Positions 48,037 to 59,912 of a DNA stretch of 64,000 nt are shown here, piece by piece. Every line of letters begins with the position of its first letter. Position 1 is the first letter of the stretch. The stretch is from Nephrocerus scutellatus (Eukaryota; Arthropoda; Insecta; Diptera; Pipunculidae): contig OX352763.1 in NCBI GenBank assembly GCA_947095585.1, forward strand, positions 49,432,481 to 49,496,480, read 5' to 3'. A program made the position numbers and the translations under genes. A model generated the notes under the pieces. It was given only the letters and a program-made list of their open reading frames with translations. It searched no databases and was not told the DNA's origin.

Positions 48037-48313
48037 TGCTAGTTTTTTATACTTTTGTTAGATTAAAAACAAAAACACGGTATCAAATGCCACAAAAACA
48101 ATGTTTAACTTTTCGGTCTACTATCCAATTAAAAATTATTGAGTTTTTTTTTGTTTTAGCAATCTGCGGTCAAGCGTAGATTTTTTCTCGAAGAAACGAA
48201 CACGAAAGCCGATAATCTTTTGTTTACATTGTTTTGTTGCATGTGTTGTTGTTGCAGTTAATGAGAAGTATGGTAAATCTCCCAAAATATCAAGATCTGT
48301 TTGAGGGGAAATC

Positions 48314-48332
48314 CAATCTACCGTAGATTGGT
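48314..48332. promoter_or_regulatory. Short hairpin upstream of DNLZ
   Basis: CCAATCTA-CCG-TAGATTGG forms a perfect 8-bp stem with a 3-nt loop about 280 bp upstream of the DNLZ start. It could be a paired protein-binding site or chance. Confidence 0.35.
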
Positions 48333-48556
48333 TTTTTGGAATAAACGAACAACTTGACGGCCAAAAAAGCACTCTACGGAAGATTTAAAAAAAAAAAACG
48401 ACATCATGTCATAACATAACACATCGTCTCACTAAAGGTCTGAGTGCATTTCTTTAGATTCTGTTTTCATTAATTGTACTTATTGAGCAGAGAATTAGGA
48501 ACAAGATTGAAAATTAGGCTAACGCCCTCTTCTGGTAGTAGTGGCATATAAAGTTT

Positions 48557-48735
48557 ATTTGAAGGAGCTTTAGGGGTTAATTGGTAACAAATGAAAGGTA
48601 ATATTGGTGAGTATCAATGAAAAAAATGGGAGCCAAAAAACCATAAAAATAAAAGTTCTCAAAAGTGGGCGCGTCCTAAGTAGAGGTACCAAATGAAATA
48701 TGAAAATTAGGTCTACACAGCCATGCCATTTTTAT
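48557..48735. repeat. Dispersed repeat fragment, second copy
   Basis: Resembles 45,290-45,470 (see that entry); 'aaatgaaatatgaaaattag' here pairs with 'aaatgaaaggtgaaaattat' there. Confidence 0.5.
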
Positions 48736-48837
48736 GGGTGTGGTCCATTTTAAAGGTACATCAATATATACACATTTCATATGATTGAGATTTTTATACA
48801 AAAAGAGGTGTGATGGGTTCCATTGCCCAATTGGTTT

Positions 48838-49330
48838 ATATTCAGAAATGAGTTTTTCCTTTTAAAAAGCGTACTCGAAAATTATGGACACTGTAAGATT
48901 TTGTGCGCTCAATTAATTTATATTTAGATAGGAGTTTTTCCTTTTAAAAGGCATTTATGTATATTATGCACACACTGTAAAATACAGTGCGCTCAATCAA
49001 TTATATTTAGATATAAGTCTTTCCTTTTAAACGGCTTTTTTATAAATTATGCACACACTGTAAAATACGGACCGCTCAATTAATTTATATTTAGATAGGA
49101 GTTTTTCCTTTTAAAAGGCATTTTTGTTTGTTATGCACACACTTTAAAATAAATTGTGCTCATTTAATGAATATTTAGATAGGAGTTTTTCTTTTTAAAA
49201 AGCGTTTTTGTAAATTTTGCACACACTGTAAAATACAAGGCGCTCAATTAATTTTTATTTAGTTAGGAGTTTTTCGTTTTAAAAGGGGTTTTTTAAATTA
49301 TGCATATACTTTAAAATACAGTGCGCTCAA
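48838..49330. repeat. ~83-bp tandem repeat, 6 units
   Basis: 'ggagtttttccttttaaaa' recurs at about 48,850, 48,932, 49,014, 49,099, 49,183 and 49,267 (steps of 82-85 bp). It alternates with 'tatgcacacactgtaaaata' and 'gcgctcaattaatttatatt'. The units are clearly diverged. This is a minisatellite, possibly the core of an interspersed element. Confidence 0.9.
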
Positions 49331-49537
49331 CTAAACAAATCAAGATTAAAGACATAAATGAAATAAAACAAATGGTGCATAATAAACAAAGTGTTTTACA
49401 ATTAAAAAACTCATTCATTGTGAAATTTAAAACAATTGAAATTAAAAACAACATTCTAACTAAATTTCGTAAGCGCAAGTTATTATTCCATCGGTAAGTG
49501 CCTGATAAACTATCATTAGGTGGACCGAATCAGAAAA

Positions 49538-50827
49538 GGCTCCGATCGTCTCATCCGTGAACGAATAACTCGTAAACGGAATGTGATTGTTTGAGATCGT
49601 GACATCCGTGAACGTATCGCCTTTAACGTAATTTGGAATTTTGCCATACATGAACGTATTCAGCGGATCGAAATGTCATTCGTTCGGTTGTCAGTAATCG
49701 TAATTTGTTGTTTTTTTCGCCGATGAAACAAATCATTTCTATCATCATATTTTTCTTGTTAATACTTTTATTATCGTCAATTTCGTTCGAGTCTTAATCG
49801 CCCGTATAATTTTAAAAACATTGGGTTGGCAACATAAATGTAAGTACAAATTTAAATATCAAAACAATCATATTTATTGAAAATAATATCCAATGTGCAC
49901 TTCTAGGACGAACTTCCACAAATTAAAATTTACAGAAAAAATATTATATAGCATCCAAACCTGGCTAAAAATCTGCTGTCAAACACGGCACAATGCAGAA
50001 GCACCTCTTAAAGACTTTGGGAATCCTTGGCGACCCAGTTGAACGCTGTGGGACCTCCAGTTAAGGACGCAAAAGTGTGAAAAAAAGTACTTACATTCAA
50101 CTTTTTATTTATTTAATCATGAACTGAATCTTAAATATATTTCCTTTTAGGTTAATGCCGACCAAAAATGTCAGGCAAAAAAAAAATTTAATCAACAACA
50201 AGAGGTGGTCCATATGAGGAGAAAATTCTCACACATGCCGATGAACTTATAATTGAGGCATAAACTTATGTTGATAGGCTCACTAAGGTAAAAGTTTTCG
50301 GGAATTTGGAAAAAACTGCAAAACAAAAAGATTTTAATAATTTGGTTGACTACTCGCCTATGACACCTTTCGGCAGCTCATGAAAATATTAAAAAAAAAG
50401 TTCTACGATTTGACCCATAATTAAAAATAGGAAAAACGTGAGGAGGGACGCGAAACTGTCTATTCTACGAGTTCTATGAGATTATTGTATAAATCTAAAT
50501 TATTATGAATTTATTCATATTTTACAAAAAAAAAATTTATCTTGCGCTGTATTACACAATGAAAATAGATTACTTGTATCGCGTAACTTTTTTCGAAAAA
50601 TTGTTTCATTAAGATCATCAAATAAAATAATGCGAATCCATAATTTTAGATTTGTTTCTTTGCAAATAGCCTCTACTTTACGTTTGCACTAGTACAATTT
50701 ATTATTATATTTACAAAATTACGTTCCGTGAGCACTCGTATGACCCAATATTTTCGTTCGTATGACGTATTGCGTAATTGTTGTTCGTACAATAGCTGAT
50801 CCGTTCGCGGATGAGACGATCCGAGCC
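49538..50827. mobile_element. 1.29-kb inverted-repeat element, unclassified
   Basis: Left 'GGCTCCGATCGTCTCATCCG' and right complement ending at 50,827 match over ~26 bp with two mismatches. Weaker outer similarity ('gaat.ag') may extend the ends. The subterminal regions are rich in 'cgaacg' and 'cgtgaacg' motifs in both orientations. The interior (50,200-50,400, +) holds 'RLTKVKVFGNLEKTAKQKD'-like coding fragments with stops. Superfamily unknown. Confidence 0.65.
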
Positions 50828-51059
50828 CTGGCTATTCCGAGTTGGAGTGCTTCGTCGTCAGCGGGATTGTCAATTTCGTCTTAAAAATATGGGTTTGAAC
50901 TTAATGTTTCTACAATTAAATAAGATATTTATGATAATGAATTACCCAAACTCAAATAATTTTATGTTTATACTTATCTTCAATTATTTTGCATCTACTT
51001 TTGAAGTCAATGTTAATTTTCAAGTTCAGAAATTAATGAATATAGCTTAAATGATTTTG

Positions 51060-51600
51060 ATTTACACAGTTTGGAAGTATTAAAATTTGATTCATTGCAT
51101 TCATTCATGCAACTAGACTCTGCTCCAACACTTGTATTGACCATGTTTTTTAGGTCTGGCGAAGAGAAAGATATGTGCAAATCAGTAGTTCATACCAAAA
51201 TAAATTATAATGTCCTAGTCGATACAATAATATCGTCTAGCTTACTAAATCGTACCAATCAAACCTTGGATGTCCAATACATTATTGAATTTGATTAGCT
51301 ATAAAAACAAATTATCCAAAAAGTTATCAAAAAATAAAAATAATGTCGGCTTAAAAAATAACTTTGAGAAAATTAAATCCTTGATTCCCAAGACAAAAGA
51401 GAAATATTTTAAAAACAAGTTTCATAATGCGACCGATAAGAAACTGAAATGGAAAGAGGTTAACGACCTTCCGGGTAACTTAACCAGTAATAATGTTTTA
51501 CCGTCACGTGCAATTGGAAACAATGTTCCATATAATCCAATTATTATTTTATTAATGTCCCGTACGACATTCTCCTGGCAAATCTGGAACAGTGTTCCTT
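51060..51600 (+). pseudogene. Non-LTR retroelement relic, endonuclease-RT junction
   Basis: Two overlapping frames. First, 'LHSFMQLDSAPTLVLTMFFR' and 'HTKINYNVLVDTIISSSLL' resemble the end of an AP endonuclease ('SCIDHIF...TDH' positions, His/Asp damaged). Second, 'YKNKLSKKLSKNKNNVGLK' and 'KTKEKYFKNKF' match the linker before RT. No RT follows. It lies directly 5' of the LOA element. Confidence 0.6.
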
Positions 51601-51719
51601 AGTAATGAAATCCGTGACAGGTTAGTTCATAATAGTTATAGTACAGCAAACATGTTTTTTTTCCCTCCTTGGAAAAGAAAACGAAATTATTTCTATTGTC
51701 AAAAACTAAAAATAAGTAG

Positions 51720-51869
51720 TTCCTGTGGTAGGGGCCTTGGCGTGGCGTGAGGGCTTAAGTTGCAAAGATTCATCCTACAAGCTGGGGGTTTGACGCAGTC
51801 GACCAGTGCCCCCTTCGGGTGTAGTGGGGGCTCTCAGCCTAGCTATGCGGAGGCTACTAAGCAACTAAG
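51720..51869 (+). promoter_or_regulatory. 5' untranslated region of the LOA element
   Basis: 'tgtggtaggggccttggcgt' begins a GC-rich stretch that contrasts with the AT-rich flank and leads into ORF1. Non-LTR elements carry an internal promoter here. The exact 5' end is not determined. Confidence 0.45.
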
Positions 51870-52643
51870 CAAGTCAGTGTCGCTATCCTCGCGGAGCATG
51901 ATCCCGAGGAGACACTGACCCACGAGCAGTTGGCAACTTTGGAGGAATCCATCCTGGATGTGGTGGCGCTGGGCTGGGAGGTCAAAATTGGCTTCGACGG
52001 CGTCCACTTCAGGCCAGGGATGATTCTAGTCGACTGTTGCGATGGACGCTCGGCGGCTTGGCTTAAGGCCCTTTCGACGTGGAAGGGACCGAAGCTCGTG
52101 GCCAGGGACGGGGACGACATACCCAAGCCGATTATTATGTCGGTGTTTCTGTCACGAAGCAATCGGCAGGGGATGGAGCGCTCCATCTCCCTGATTGGAG
52201 CACAGAATGAGGGACTCCACGTAGATATGTGGAAGGTCATCGGCTGTCGGGAGGAAAGGGGTGGTGTATTCGCCACAATTTCCATAGACTCCCGCAGCAG
52301 AGATGTCATAAAAGAGGCAGATCATTCCATCAGATATCAGTATGGCAAGATATCGGTGGGTGGCCTGAAGAAGAAAGAAGGCTCACAGGTGGAGAAGGGG
52401 CAAAAAGACCCTCCCGCCCTAGCAGCAGACGAACCCCAGGAGGTAGGTATAATGGATACGGAAGGAGAAGCGGGAGCAGAAGAGGTACCCATTATGGAAG
52501 ACCTCGCTGCCCTTTCCCAAACGTACATTGTAAAAGACGAGCTGGAGGCGATCCGACAGCTAGAAGAGGACGAGTTGCTGGAGGAGATCCAGCACCTCGA
52601 GCTAGAGACTGGGGAGGGGCAGCTGCCTTCTTCAGATAATTAG
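51843..52643 (+). pseudogene. LOA-clade ORF1 (DUF4780-like), frameshifted 5' end
   Basis: Nucleic-acid-binding ORF1 protein of an LOA-like non-LTR element. The N-terminus 'PSYAEATK' is in one frame (51,843-51,875). 'VAILAEHDPEETLTHEQL' and the rest (237 codons from 51,930) are in another, so a frameshift lies near the repeated 'actaagcaactaagcaa'. The body shows the DUF4780 pattern ('LVDCCDGRSAAWLKALSTW', 'GPKLVARDGDDIP') and an acidic, Glu-rich tail. It ends 3 bp before the ORF2 start at 52,647, the usual tight spacing. Confidence 0.75.
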
Positions 52644-52646
52644 ATC

Positions 52647-55613
52647 ATGACCAGCACACGCATTGCTCAGGTGAACACCCATAAGGCCAAAGGGGCTGCC
52701 GCCGTGGTGGCCAGGACGTTCACCAAACAACATCTGGGGCTAGTCCTGGTCCAGGAATCCTGGTTATACAGGGGACAGATATGTGGTCTGTCTTGCAGTG
52801 ATGCAAAGTTGATATATGAAGTGGGGCAGGTTGCCCCAAGGGCCTGCATCGTCGTAAGAAATAGTATTTTAATTATCTATCTCTTTCAGAATTCATAACC
52901 CGGGATGTGCTGGCAATCCAGTGCCAGTTTAATGTAGACAGCACGCACCGGGAGATAGTTATCGCTTCGGCCTACTTTGCCGGGGACAGGGAAGAAATAC
53001 ACCCCAAAATTACAAGAACTAGTAGAGTATTGCCGAAGGCTTAGTAAACCTCTACTGATCGGGTGCGATGCCAACGCACACAACGAAGAATGGGGGAGCA
53101 CTGACACAAATAAGAGGGGTGAGTACCTTTTAGAGTATTTGGTGAAGGAAAACCTAGATATTTACAATGTAGGTAGTATTCCAACATTTGTGACTAGGGC
53201 TAGGGAAGAGGTACTCGACATCACCTTCGGAACTCCGACAGTGAGTCGTTTACTCAATAAGTGGAGAGTCTCCTCCTAACCAACTCTGTCAGACCATAGA
53301 TTAATTTTGTTTGAATTGGGTGGGCTGGTCGTAGAGAAAGGGGTTCTTAGAAACCCCAGAAAGACAAATTGGGAAAAATTTAGAACCTATTTACAGAGCA
53401 ATCTACTACACGCTTCAGTTCAAAGAGTGGCCAAATGCCCGCATGAGCTAGAATGCGCAGCAGTGGAAATGACTACGGCAATCTCTGACGCATATGAGTC
53501 GAGCTGCCCGATGAGTTCACCCAAAGGGGGTAAGGATGTTCCATGGAACGTAGAACTGTCAGCCCATCGAAGGCAGGTAAGAAAACTTTTCAAGACCGCC
53601 AAGAGAAGGGGCAATTGGTAGCAATACAGAGAGTCTCTCACGGCATATAATACAGAAGTGAGAAGAGCAAAGCGCAAAAGCTTTCGTAACTTCTGTGAGG
53701 AGGTAAAAAACACTAAGGAGTCTGCCAGACTTTACAAAGCGATGGCAAAAGACACTAGTTGTTTCGAGGCTTCACTGAGAAACCATGAAGGTGAGTTCAC
53801 AGAGAACGAAGAGCAGAGAGCTCTCCTCCTCTTGAGAACTCACTTCCCGGGGAGTACAGTGAACAGTACCGAATCTGATATGGGTTTAAACTATCGTAGA
53901 TTTAGTAGAGAAGACTGGAAGAAAGCCTCGGAGATATGCACTGAGCCAAGAATCAGTTGGGCAGTTAAAAGCTTCCAGCCTTTTAAATAAGCAGGTGTGG
54001 ATGGGATAATCCCAGCAGTCATGCAAATGGGGCTAGACAATTTCCTTCCATATCTACTAAGAATGTTTAGAAGTAGTCTAGCACTCGGGTACATACCGAA
54101 AAACTGGAGAAGGGCTCGGGTGGTATTTATACCTAAGGTAGGGAAGAAGGATCCCACACACCCAAAGTCCTACAGACCAATCAGTCTCACTTCGTTCGTC
54201 CTAAAGACTATCGAAAAGGTTATCGACAATTATGTAAGGTCGACTATACTGGTAAAAGAACCACTGCATTCCGGTCAACACGCATACAGAGCGGGCAGAT
54301 CTACGGAGACCGCACTGTGGGAACTGACGGAAAGCATAGAGGGCTCCCTCGCCAGTAAGGAAATCGCTCTATGTGCCTTCCTAGATATCGAAGGGGCGTT
54401 TGACAACGCATCACATGAAGCGATAAGAAATGCTCTAGAAAAGAAAACAGTAGACGACACAATCAGTAAATGGATGTGCGAGATGCTAATCACCAGAACA
54501 GCAGAAACCATCGGTGACAAAACCATTATGGTTAACACGACAAGAGGGTGCCCACAAGGAGAAGTACTTTCTCCGCTACTGTGGAGCATCCTTGTAGACG
54601 AACTACTTCAGCGACTAGCTGAAGCAGGAACTGTAACCCAGGTTTACGGGGACGATATAGTCATTGTGGCCAGGGGGAAGTTCGATGAAGTTCTATGTGA
54701 CATAGTTCAAAATGGACTAAATATCACAAGCAGATGGTGCCAAGAGGTGGGACTTAGGGTGAACCCAAGCTAAACCACACTGGTTCCCTTCACCAACAGA
54801 AGGCAATTGGGGCGAATGCGACCAATAACCCTCAATGGCGAAGTGATCTTAATCAGCGAAGAGGTCAAGTACCTTGGTCTGATATTAGACAAGAGACTGC
54901 TATGGAATAAACATCAGCAGGCAGTAATAAAAAAATCTAGAAAAGCGCTCATGGTGTGCAGAAGGGTGGCAGGTAAATCACGGGAGTAAGCCCCAAAATA
55001 ATGCACTGGATGTACACTATGATAGTTATACCAATGATCACCTACGGAGCAGTAGCATGGGCAGGTAGAACCAAGCTAAGCACCACAAGGAGAGAATTGG
55101 AAAAGGTACAAAGGCTAGCTTGTGTCCTAATCACAGGAGCTATTAGAACTTGCCCCATGGAGGTAATCATTGGGCTACTCCCGCTGCACATAGTGGTAGA
55201 GGACAAATCCAATGAAAACGTAGTACGTTTGACCAAGGTTGGCTGCCTCACGGGCAGCAGAGCTGGGAGCTTAATAAAATCACTAGCCAAGCTAACCCCT
55301 GTGGCAAGCATGCCATGTGACAACATGGTGCAAACACTTGAGTTCAAAAAGAACTATGAGGTCAAACTAAGCACAAAGACGGACTTCAGGTCCGAAACAG
55401 ATTACAGGATGCATCCAGGAACTATAAAATGGTATACGGATGGATCAAAGAAGGCGGTTGGCACAGGTGCGGGGGTAATAGGGCCACGAACCAAGAACTC
55501 TGAAGCAATGGGCCATTATCATAGTATCTTCCAGGCAGAGGTTCACGCCATGGAAAGATGCGCTCAATTCAATCTGGATAGGAAATACATGAGGCAGGAA
55601 ATAGCTATAATGT
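52647..55613 (+). pseudogene. LOA-clade ORF2, copy 1: endonuclease-RT-RNase H
   Basis: Begins at ATG 52,647. AP-endonuclease blocks: 'LVLVQESW' (52,740), 'LLIGCDANAHNEEWGS' (53,056-53,103), 'LSDHRLI' (53,286). RT: 'VVFIPKVGKK', 'FLDIEGAFDN' (motif A, 54,379), 'GCPQGEVLSPLLW' (motif B, 54,547), 'VYGDDIVIVA' (motif C, 54,643). RNase H: 'KWYTDGSK' (55,429) and 'AEVHAMERCA'. All catalytic residues are present, yet the gene is dead. It has frameshifts near 52,880 and 52,995, stops at about 53,277, 53,619, 53,988, 54,771 and 54,987, and a 3-bp deletion at 53,545. At 55,613 RNase H is fused to a second endonuclease fragment. Confidence 0.85.
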
Positions 55614-58461
55614 CTTGCAGTAATGCAAAGGTTATATATGAAGTGGGGCAGGTTGCCCCACGGGCCTGCATCGTCGTTAAAAACAGTATTAATTATCTAT
55701 CTCTTTCAGAATTCATAACCCGGGATGTGGTGGCAATCCAGTGCCAGTTTAATGTAGACAGCACGCACCGGGAGATAGTTATCGCTTCGGCCTACTTTGC
55801 CGGGGACAGGGAAGAAATACACCCCAAAATTACAAGAACTAGTAGAGTATTGCCGAAGGCTTAGTAAACCTCTACTGATCGGGTGCGATGCCAACGCACA
55901 CAACGAAGAATGGGGGAGCACTGACACAAATAAGAGGGGTGAGTACCTTTTAGAGTATTTGGTGAAGGAAAACCTAGATATTTACAATGTAGGTAGTATT
56001 CCAACATTTGTGACTAGGGCTAGGGAAGAGGTACTCGACATCACCTTCGGAACTCCGACTGTGAGTCGTTTACTCAATAAGTGGAGAGTATCCTCCTAAC
56101 CAACTCTGTCAGACCATAGATTAATTTTGTTTGAATTGGGAGGGCTGGTCGTAGAGGAAGGGGTTTTTAAAAACCCCAGAAAGACAAATTGGGAAAAATT
56201 TAGAACCTATTTACAGAGCAATCTACCACACGCTTCAGTTCAAAGAGTGGCCAGATGCCCGCATGAGCTAGAATGCGCAGCAGTGGAAATGACTACGGCA
56301 ATCTCTGACGCATATGAGTCGAGCTGCCCGATGAGTTCACCCAAAGGGGGTAAGGATGTTCCATGGTGGAACGTAGAACTGTCAGCCCATCGAAGGCAGG
56401 TAAGAAAACTTTTCAAGACCGCCAAGAGAAGGGGCAATTGGTAGCAATACAGAGAGTCTCTCACGGCATATAATACAGAAGTGAGAAGAGCAAAGCGCAG
56501 AAGTTTTCGTAACTTCTGTGAGGAGGTAAAAAACACTAAGGAGTCTGCCAGACTTTACAAAGCGATGGCAAAAGACACTAGTTGTTTCAAGGCTTCACTG
56601 AGAAACCATGAAGGTGAGTTCACAGAGAACGAAGAGCAGAGAGCTCTCCTCCTCTTGAGAACTCACTTCCCGGGGAGTACAGTGAACAGTACCAAATCTG
56701 ATATGGGTTTAAACTATCGTAGATTTAGTAGAGAAGACTGGAAGAAAGCCTCGGAGATATGCACTGAGCCAAGAATCAGTTGGGCAGTTAAAAGCTTCCA
56801 GCCTTTTAAATCAGCAGGTGTGGATGGGATAATCCCAGCAGTCATGCAAATGAGACTAGACAATCTCCTTCCATACCTACTAAGAATGTTTAGAAGTAGT
56901 CTAGCACTCTGGTACATACCGAAAAGCTGGAGAAGGGCTCGGGTGGTATTTATACCTAAGGTAGGGAAGAAGGATCCCACACACCCAAAGTCCTACAGAC
57001 CAATCAGTCTCACTTCGTTCGTCCTAAAGACTATCGAAAAGGTTATCGACAATTATGTAAGGTCGACTATACTGGTAAAAGAACCACTGCATTCCGGTCA
57101 ACACGCATACAGAGCGGGCAGATCTACGGAGACCGCACTGTGGGAACTGACGGAAAGCATAGAGGGCTCCCTCGCCAGTAAGGAAATCGCTCTATGTGCC
57201 TTCCTAGATATCGAAGGGGCGTTTGACAACGCATCACATGAAGCGATAAGAAATGCTCTAGAAAAGAAAACAGTAGACGACACAATCAGTAAATGGATGT
57301 GCGAGATGCTAATCACCAGAACAGCAGAAACCATCGGTGACAAAACCATTATGGTTAACACGACAAGAGGGTGCCCACAAGGAGAAGTACTTTCTCCGCT
57401 ACTGTGGAGCATCCTTGTAGACGAACTACTTCAGCGACTAGCTGAAGCAGGAACTGTAACCCAGGTTTACGGGGACGATATAGTCATTGTGGCCAGGGGG
57501 AAGTTCGAGGAAGTTCTATGTGACATAGTTCAAAATGGACTAAATATCACAAGCAGATGGTGCCAAGAGGTGGGACTTAGGGTGAACCCAAGCTAAACCA
57601 CACTGGTTCCCTTCACCAACAGAAGGCAATTGGGGCGAATGCGACCAATAACCCTCAATGGCGAAGTGATCTTAATCAGCGAAGAGGTCAAGTACCTTGG
57701 TCTGATATTAGACAAGAGACTGCTATGGAATAAACATCAGCAGGCAGTAATAAAAAAATCTAGAAAAGCGCTCATGGTGTGCAGAAGGGTGGCAGGTAAA
57801 TCACGGGAGTAAGCCCCAAAATAATGCACTGGATGTACACTATGATAGTTATACCAATGATCACCTACGGAGCAGTAGCATGGGCAGGTAGAACCAAGCT
57901 AAGCACCACAAGGAGAGAATTGGAAAAGGTACAAAGGCTAGCTTGTGTCCTAATCATAGGAGCTATTAGAATTTGCCCCACGGCGGGTATGGAGGTAATC
58001 ATTTGGCTACTCCCGCTGCACATAGTGGTAGAGGGCAAATCCAATGATAACGTAGTACGTTTGACCAAGGTTGGCTGCCCCACGGGCAGCAGAGCTGGGA
58101 GCTTAATAAAATCACTAGCCAAGCTAACCCCTGTGGCAAGCATGCCATGTGGCAACATGGTGCAAAAACTTGAGTTCAAAAAGAACTATGAGGTCAAACT
58201 AAGCACAAAGACGGACTTCAGGTCCGAAACAGATTACAAGATACATCCAGGAACTATAAAATGGTATACGGATGGATCAAAGAAGGCGGATGGCACAGGT
58301 GCGCGAATAATAGGGCCACGAACCATGAACTCTGAAGCAATGGGCCATTATCCTAGTATCTTCCAGGCAGAGGTTCACGCCATCGAAAGATGCGCTCAAT
58401 TCAATCTGGATAGGAAATATATGAGGCAGGAAATAGCTATCATTTCAGACAGCCAATGTTA
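55614..58461 (+). pseudogene. LOA-clade ORF2, copy 2 (tandem duplicate)
   Basis: Starts within the endonuclease ('CSNAKVIYEVGQVAPRACIV') and repeats copy 1 at offset 2,820-2,823 bp with few differences. It has the same frameshift near 55,815 and the same stops at about 56,097, 56,442, 57,594 and 57,810. It lacks the copy-1-only stop (at the position matching 53,988) and keeps 'VPWWNVEL'. RT motifs are intact within one 371-codon frame (56,481-57,596). RNase H runs to 'IISDSQC' at 58,460, where an internal deletion joins it to the C-terminal tail. Confidence 0.85.
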
Positions 58462-58758
58462 AAATCATTACGGGTTTCCTAACAGGGCACTGTAAGCTGA
58501 AGGGACATCATAAGAGAATTAAATTAGAAGAGGATGACAGCTGCAGGCTATTTGGAGAAGCGGAGGAGACCCCGTGGATATCTTCTCAACGACTGCGGAG
58601 CAACGTTCCGCCAGAGGAGGGACCAGCTGGGGACTCACGCATTCTCCGAGCTTGAACGTCATTCATTAGAACCTCTCTATATCATTAGGTTCCTAAAAGC
58701 CATTGGTGTGGAGGGAGTGTTCTAGGGTTGGGCAGGCACCATCCCTACAGCGCTAGTC
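58462..58758 (+). pseudogene. LOA ORF2 C-terminal tail and 3' UTR
   Basis: 'IITGFLTGHCKLKGH', 'LEEDDSCRLFGEAEETPW' (zinc-knuckle region; one Cys replaced by Phe) and, after a frameshift near 58,585, 'LNDCGATFRQRRDQLGTHAF'. It ends 'GVEGVF' with a stop at 58,723. The rest of RNase H between 'SDSQ' and this tail is deleted. Confidence 0.8.
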
Positions 58759-58773
58759 GGGGGGGGGGGGGGG
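58759..58773. repeat. 15-G homopolymer
   Basis: Uninterrupted G run at the junction between the plus-strand LOA 3' end and an inverted LOA fragment. It is likely to be length-variable and error-prone in assembly. Confidence 0.9.
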
Positions 58774-59052
58774 TTCCATGGCCATGGGGTCTCCTCCGCT
58801 TCCCACAGAGTCTGCAGCTTCCATCCTCTTCTATTTTTAACTTCTTTAGGTGCCCCTTCAGCTTGCAATTTCCTGTTAGGAAACCCGTAATGATTCTTAC
58901 ATTACTTCTACTTAGTCCCAATATTAGGCGGGATATCTTTGGGTTATAGTTCCCCAACATTTCCTTTGCTTGCCGTAGGCCTGGGAGATTCTCCCATGAG
59001 GTGCGGCTGCCGTATCAATACTGCGTACCTCTTTCCGCATTATGCGGTTTTT
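58774..59052 (-). pseudogene. Inverted LOA ORF2 C-terminal fragment
   Basis: On the minus strand: 'GLRQAKEMLGNYNPKISRLI', 'NVRIITGFLTGNCKLKGHLK', 'KIEEDGSCRLCGK'. It is homologous to 58,462-58,600 but reversed, and better preserved at the zinc knuckle (CRLC). It ends at the G run. Confidence 0.8.
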
Positions 59053-59870
59053 AAACATTTACCTCGCCTGGAAATGAATCGCTTTAATGCCATTAGGAAT
59101 GCCTTTGTAGTGAGGTCAGCAACTAACTCCAGGTGAGCGGCCTTAGTGGTGAAGCAAATGAAGACTGCAACTTATGCCTTAAACGAAGATCTTACGCGAA
59201 TGCCGGATCGAATGTAGAGAGGTCCGCAATAATCAACCCCAGTGATTGAAAAGGGACGGGCTGGAACTACTCGATCTGATGGTAGATTTCCCATGATTTG
59301 TTGTCGATGAACTGGTCGAGAACGAAAACATAGGGGGCATCTTCGTATGACTGAATTGATGGCGCGTTTTCCAGATAATATCCAAAAACGCTGACGAATA
59401 ATACTGAGCAGCGTCTGACAGGCAGCGTGGAGATGTTGAACGTGATGATACCAAATGAGTGACTTGGTAAAGGCATGATCGTGTGGCAGCAGTATTGGGT
59501 GCTTGGCATCAAATTCCAGTTCTGAATTGATGAGACGACCCCCAACGCGAATGATCAAGTCGGCGTCGATGAATGGGGACATTTTGGCAAGTGCACTGTT
59601 TGGTTGAACAGACTCTTTGAGTGACAAAGTTGCGTAGTCCTTAGAAAAATGTAGCATCTGGATGATTGTTACTATCGCCTTTAATGAATGAAGCGGCGAA
59701 CTCCAGAAGAAGACGAAAGTACGAATTCTCAAATTTGTTATTAGTAATAAGATCTGAGTTGTTTGAAAAAGTTGCAAACGAGAACTATTGTATTTTTCTT
59801 TCTGGTAGATCAATATCTTCAGAAGAATTGAAATTCGAAGGCCTGAAATCGATGGGCTGTTTTAAAAAAG
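59053..59870 (-). pseudogene. BEL/Pao integrase, truncated
   Basis: Minus strand. Zn-binding N-terminal domain with 'HHVQHLHAACQTLL' then 'RCPLCFRS' (HHCC) at 59,320-59,460. The core domain starts 'FSITGVDYCGPLYIR', giving the first catalytic Asp. After a frameshift near 59,185, '[19 protein letters not shown]' continues to 59,055, where homology stops. The second catalytic Asp and Glu are missing, so it is non-functional. The downstream LTR has been lost; LOA sequence abuts. Confidence 0.8.
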
Positions 59871-59912
59871 CAGGGCCATTGAACCATAGCGTTGATTGGG
59901 ATAAATCCAAAT

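Noticed and set aside
48136..48372. 78-codon minus-strand ORF upstream of DNLZ
   Set aside because: No recognisable domain; lies in the probable DNLZ promoter region and contains the hairpin.
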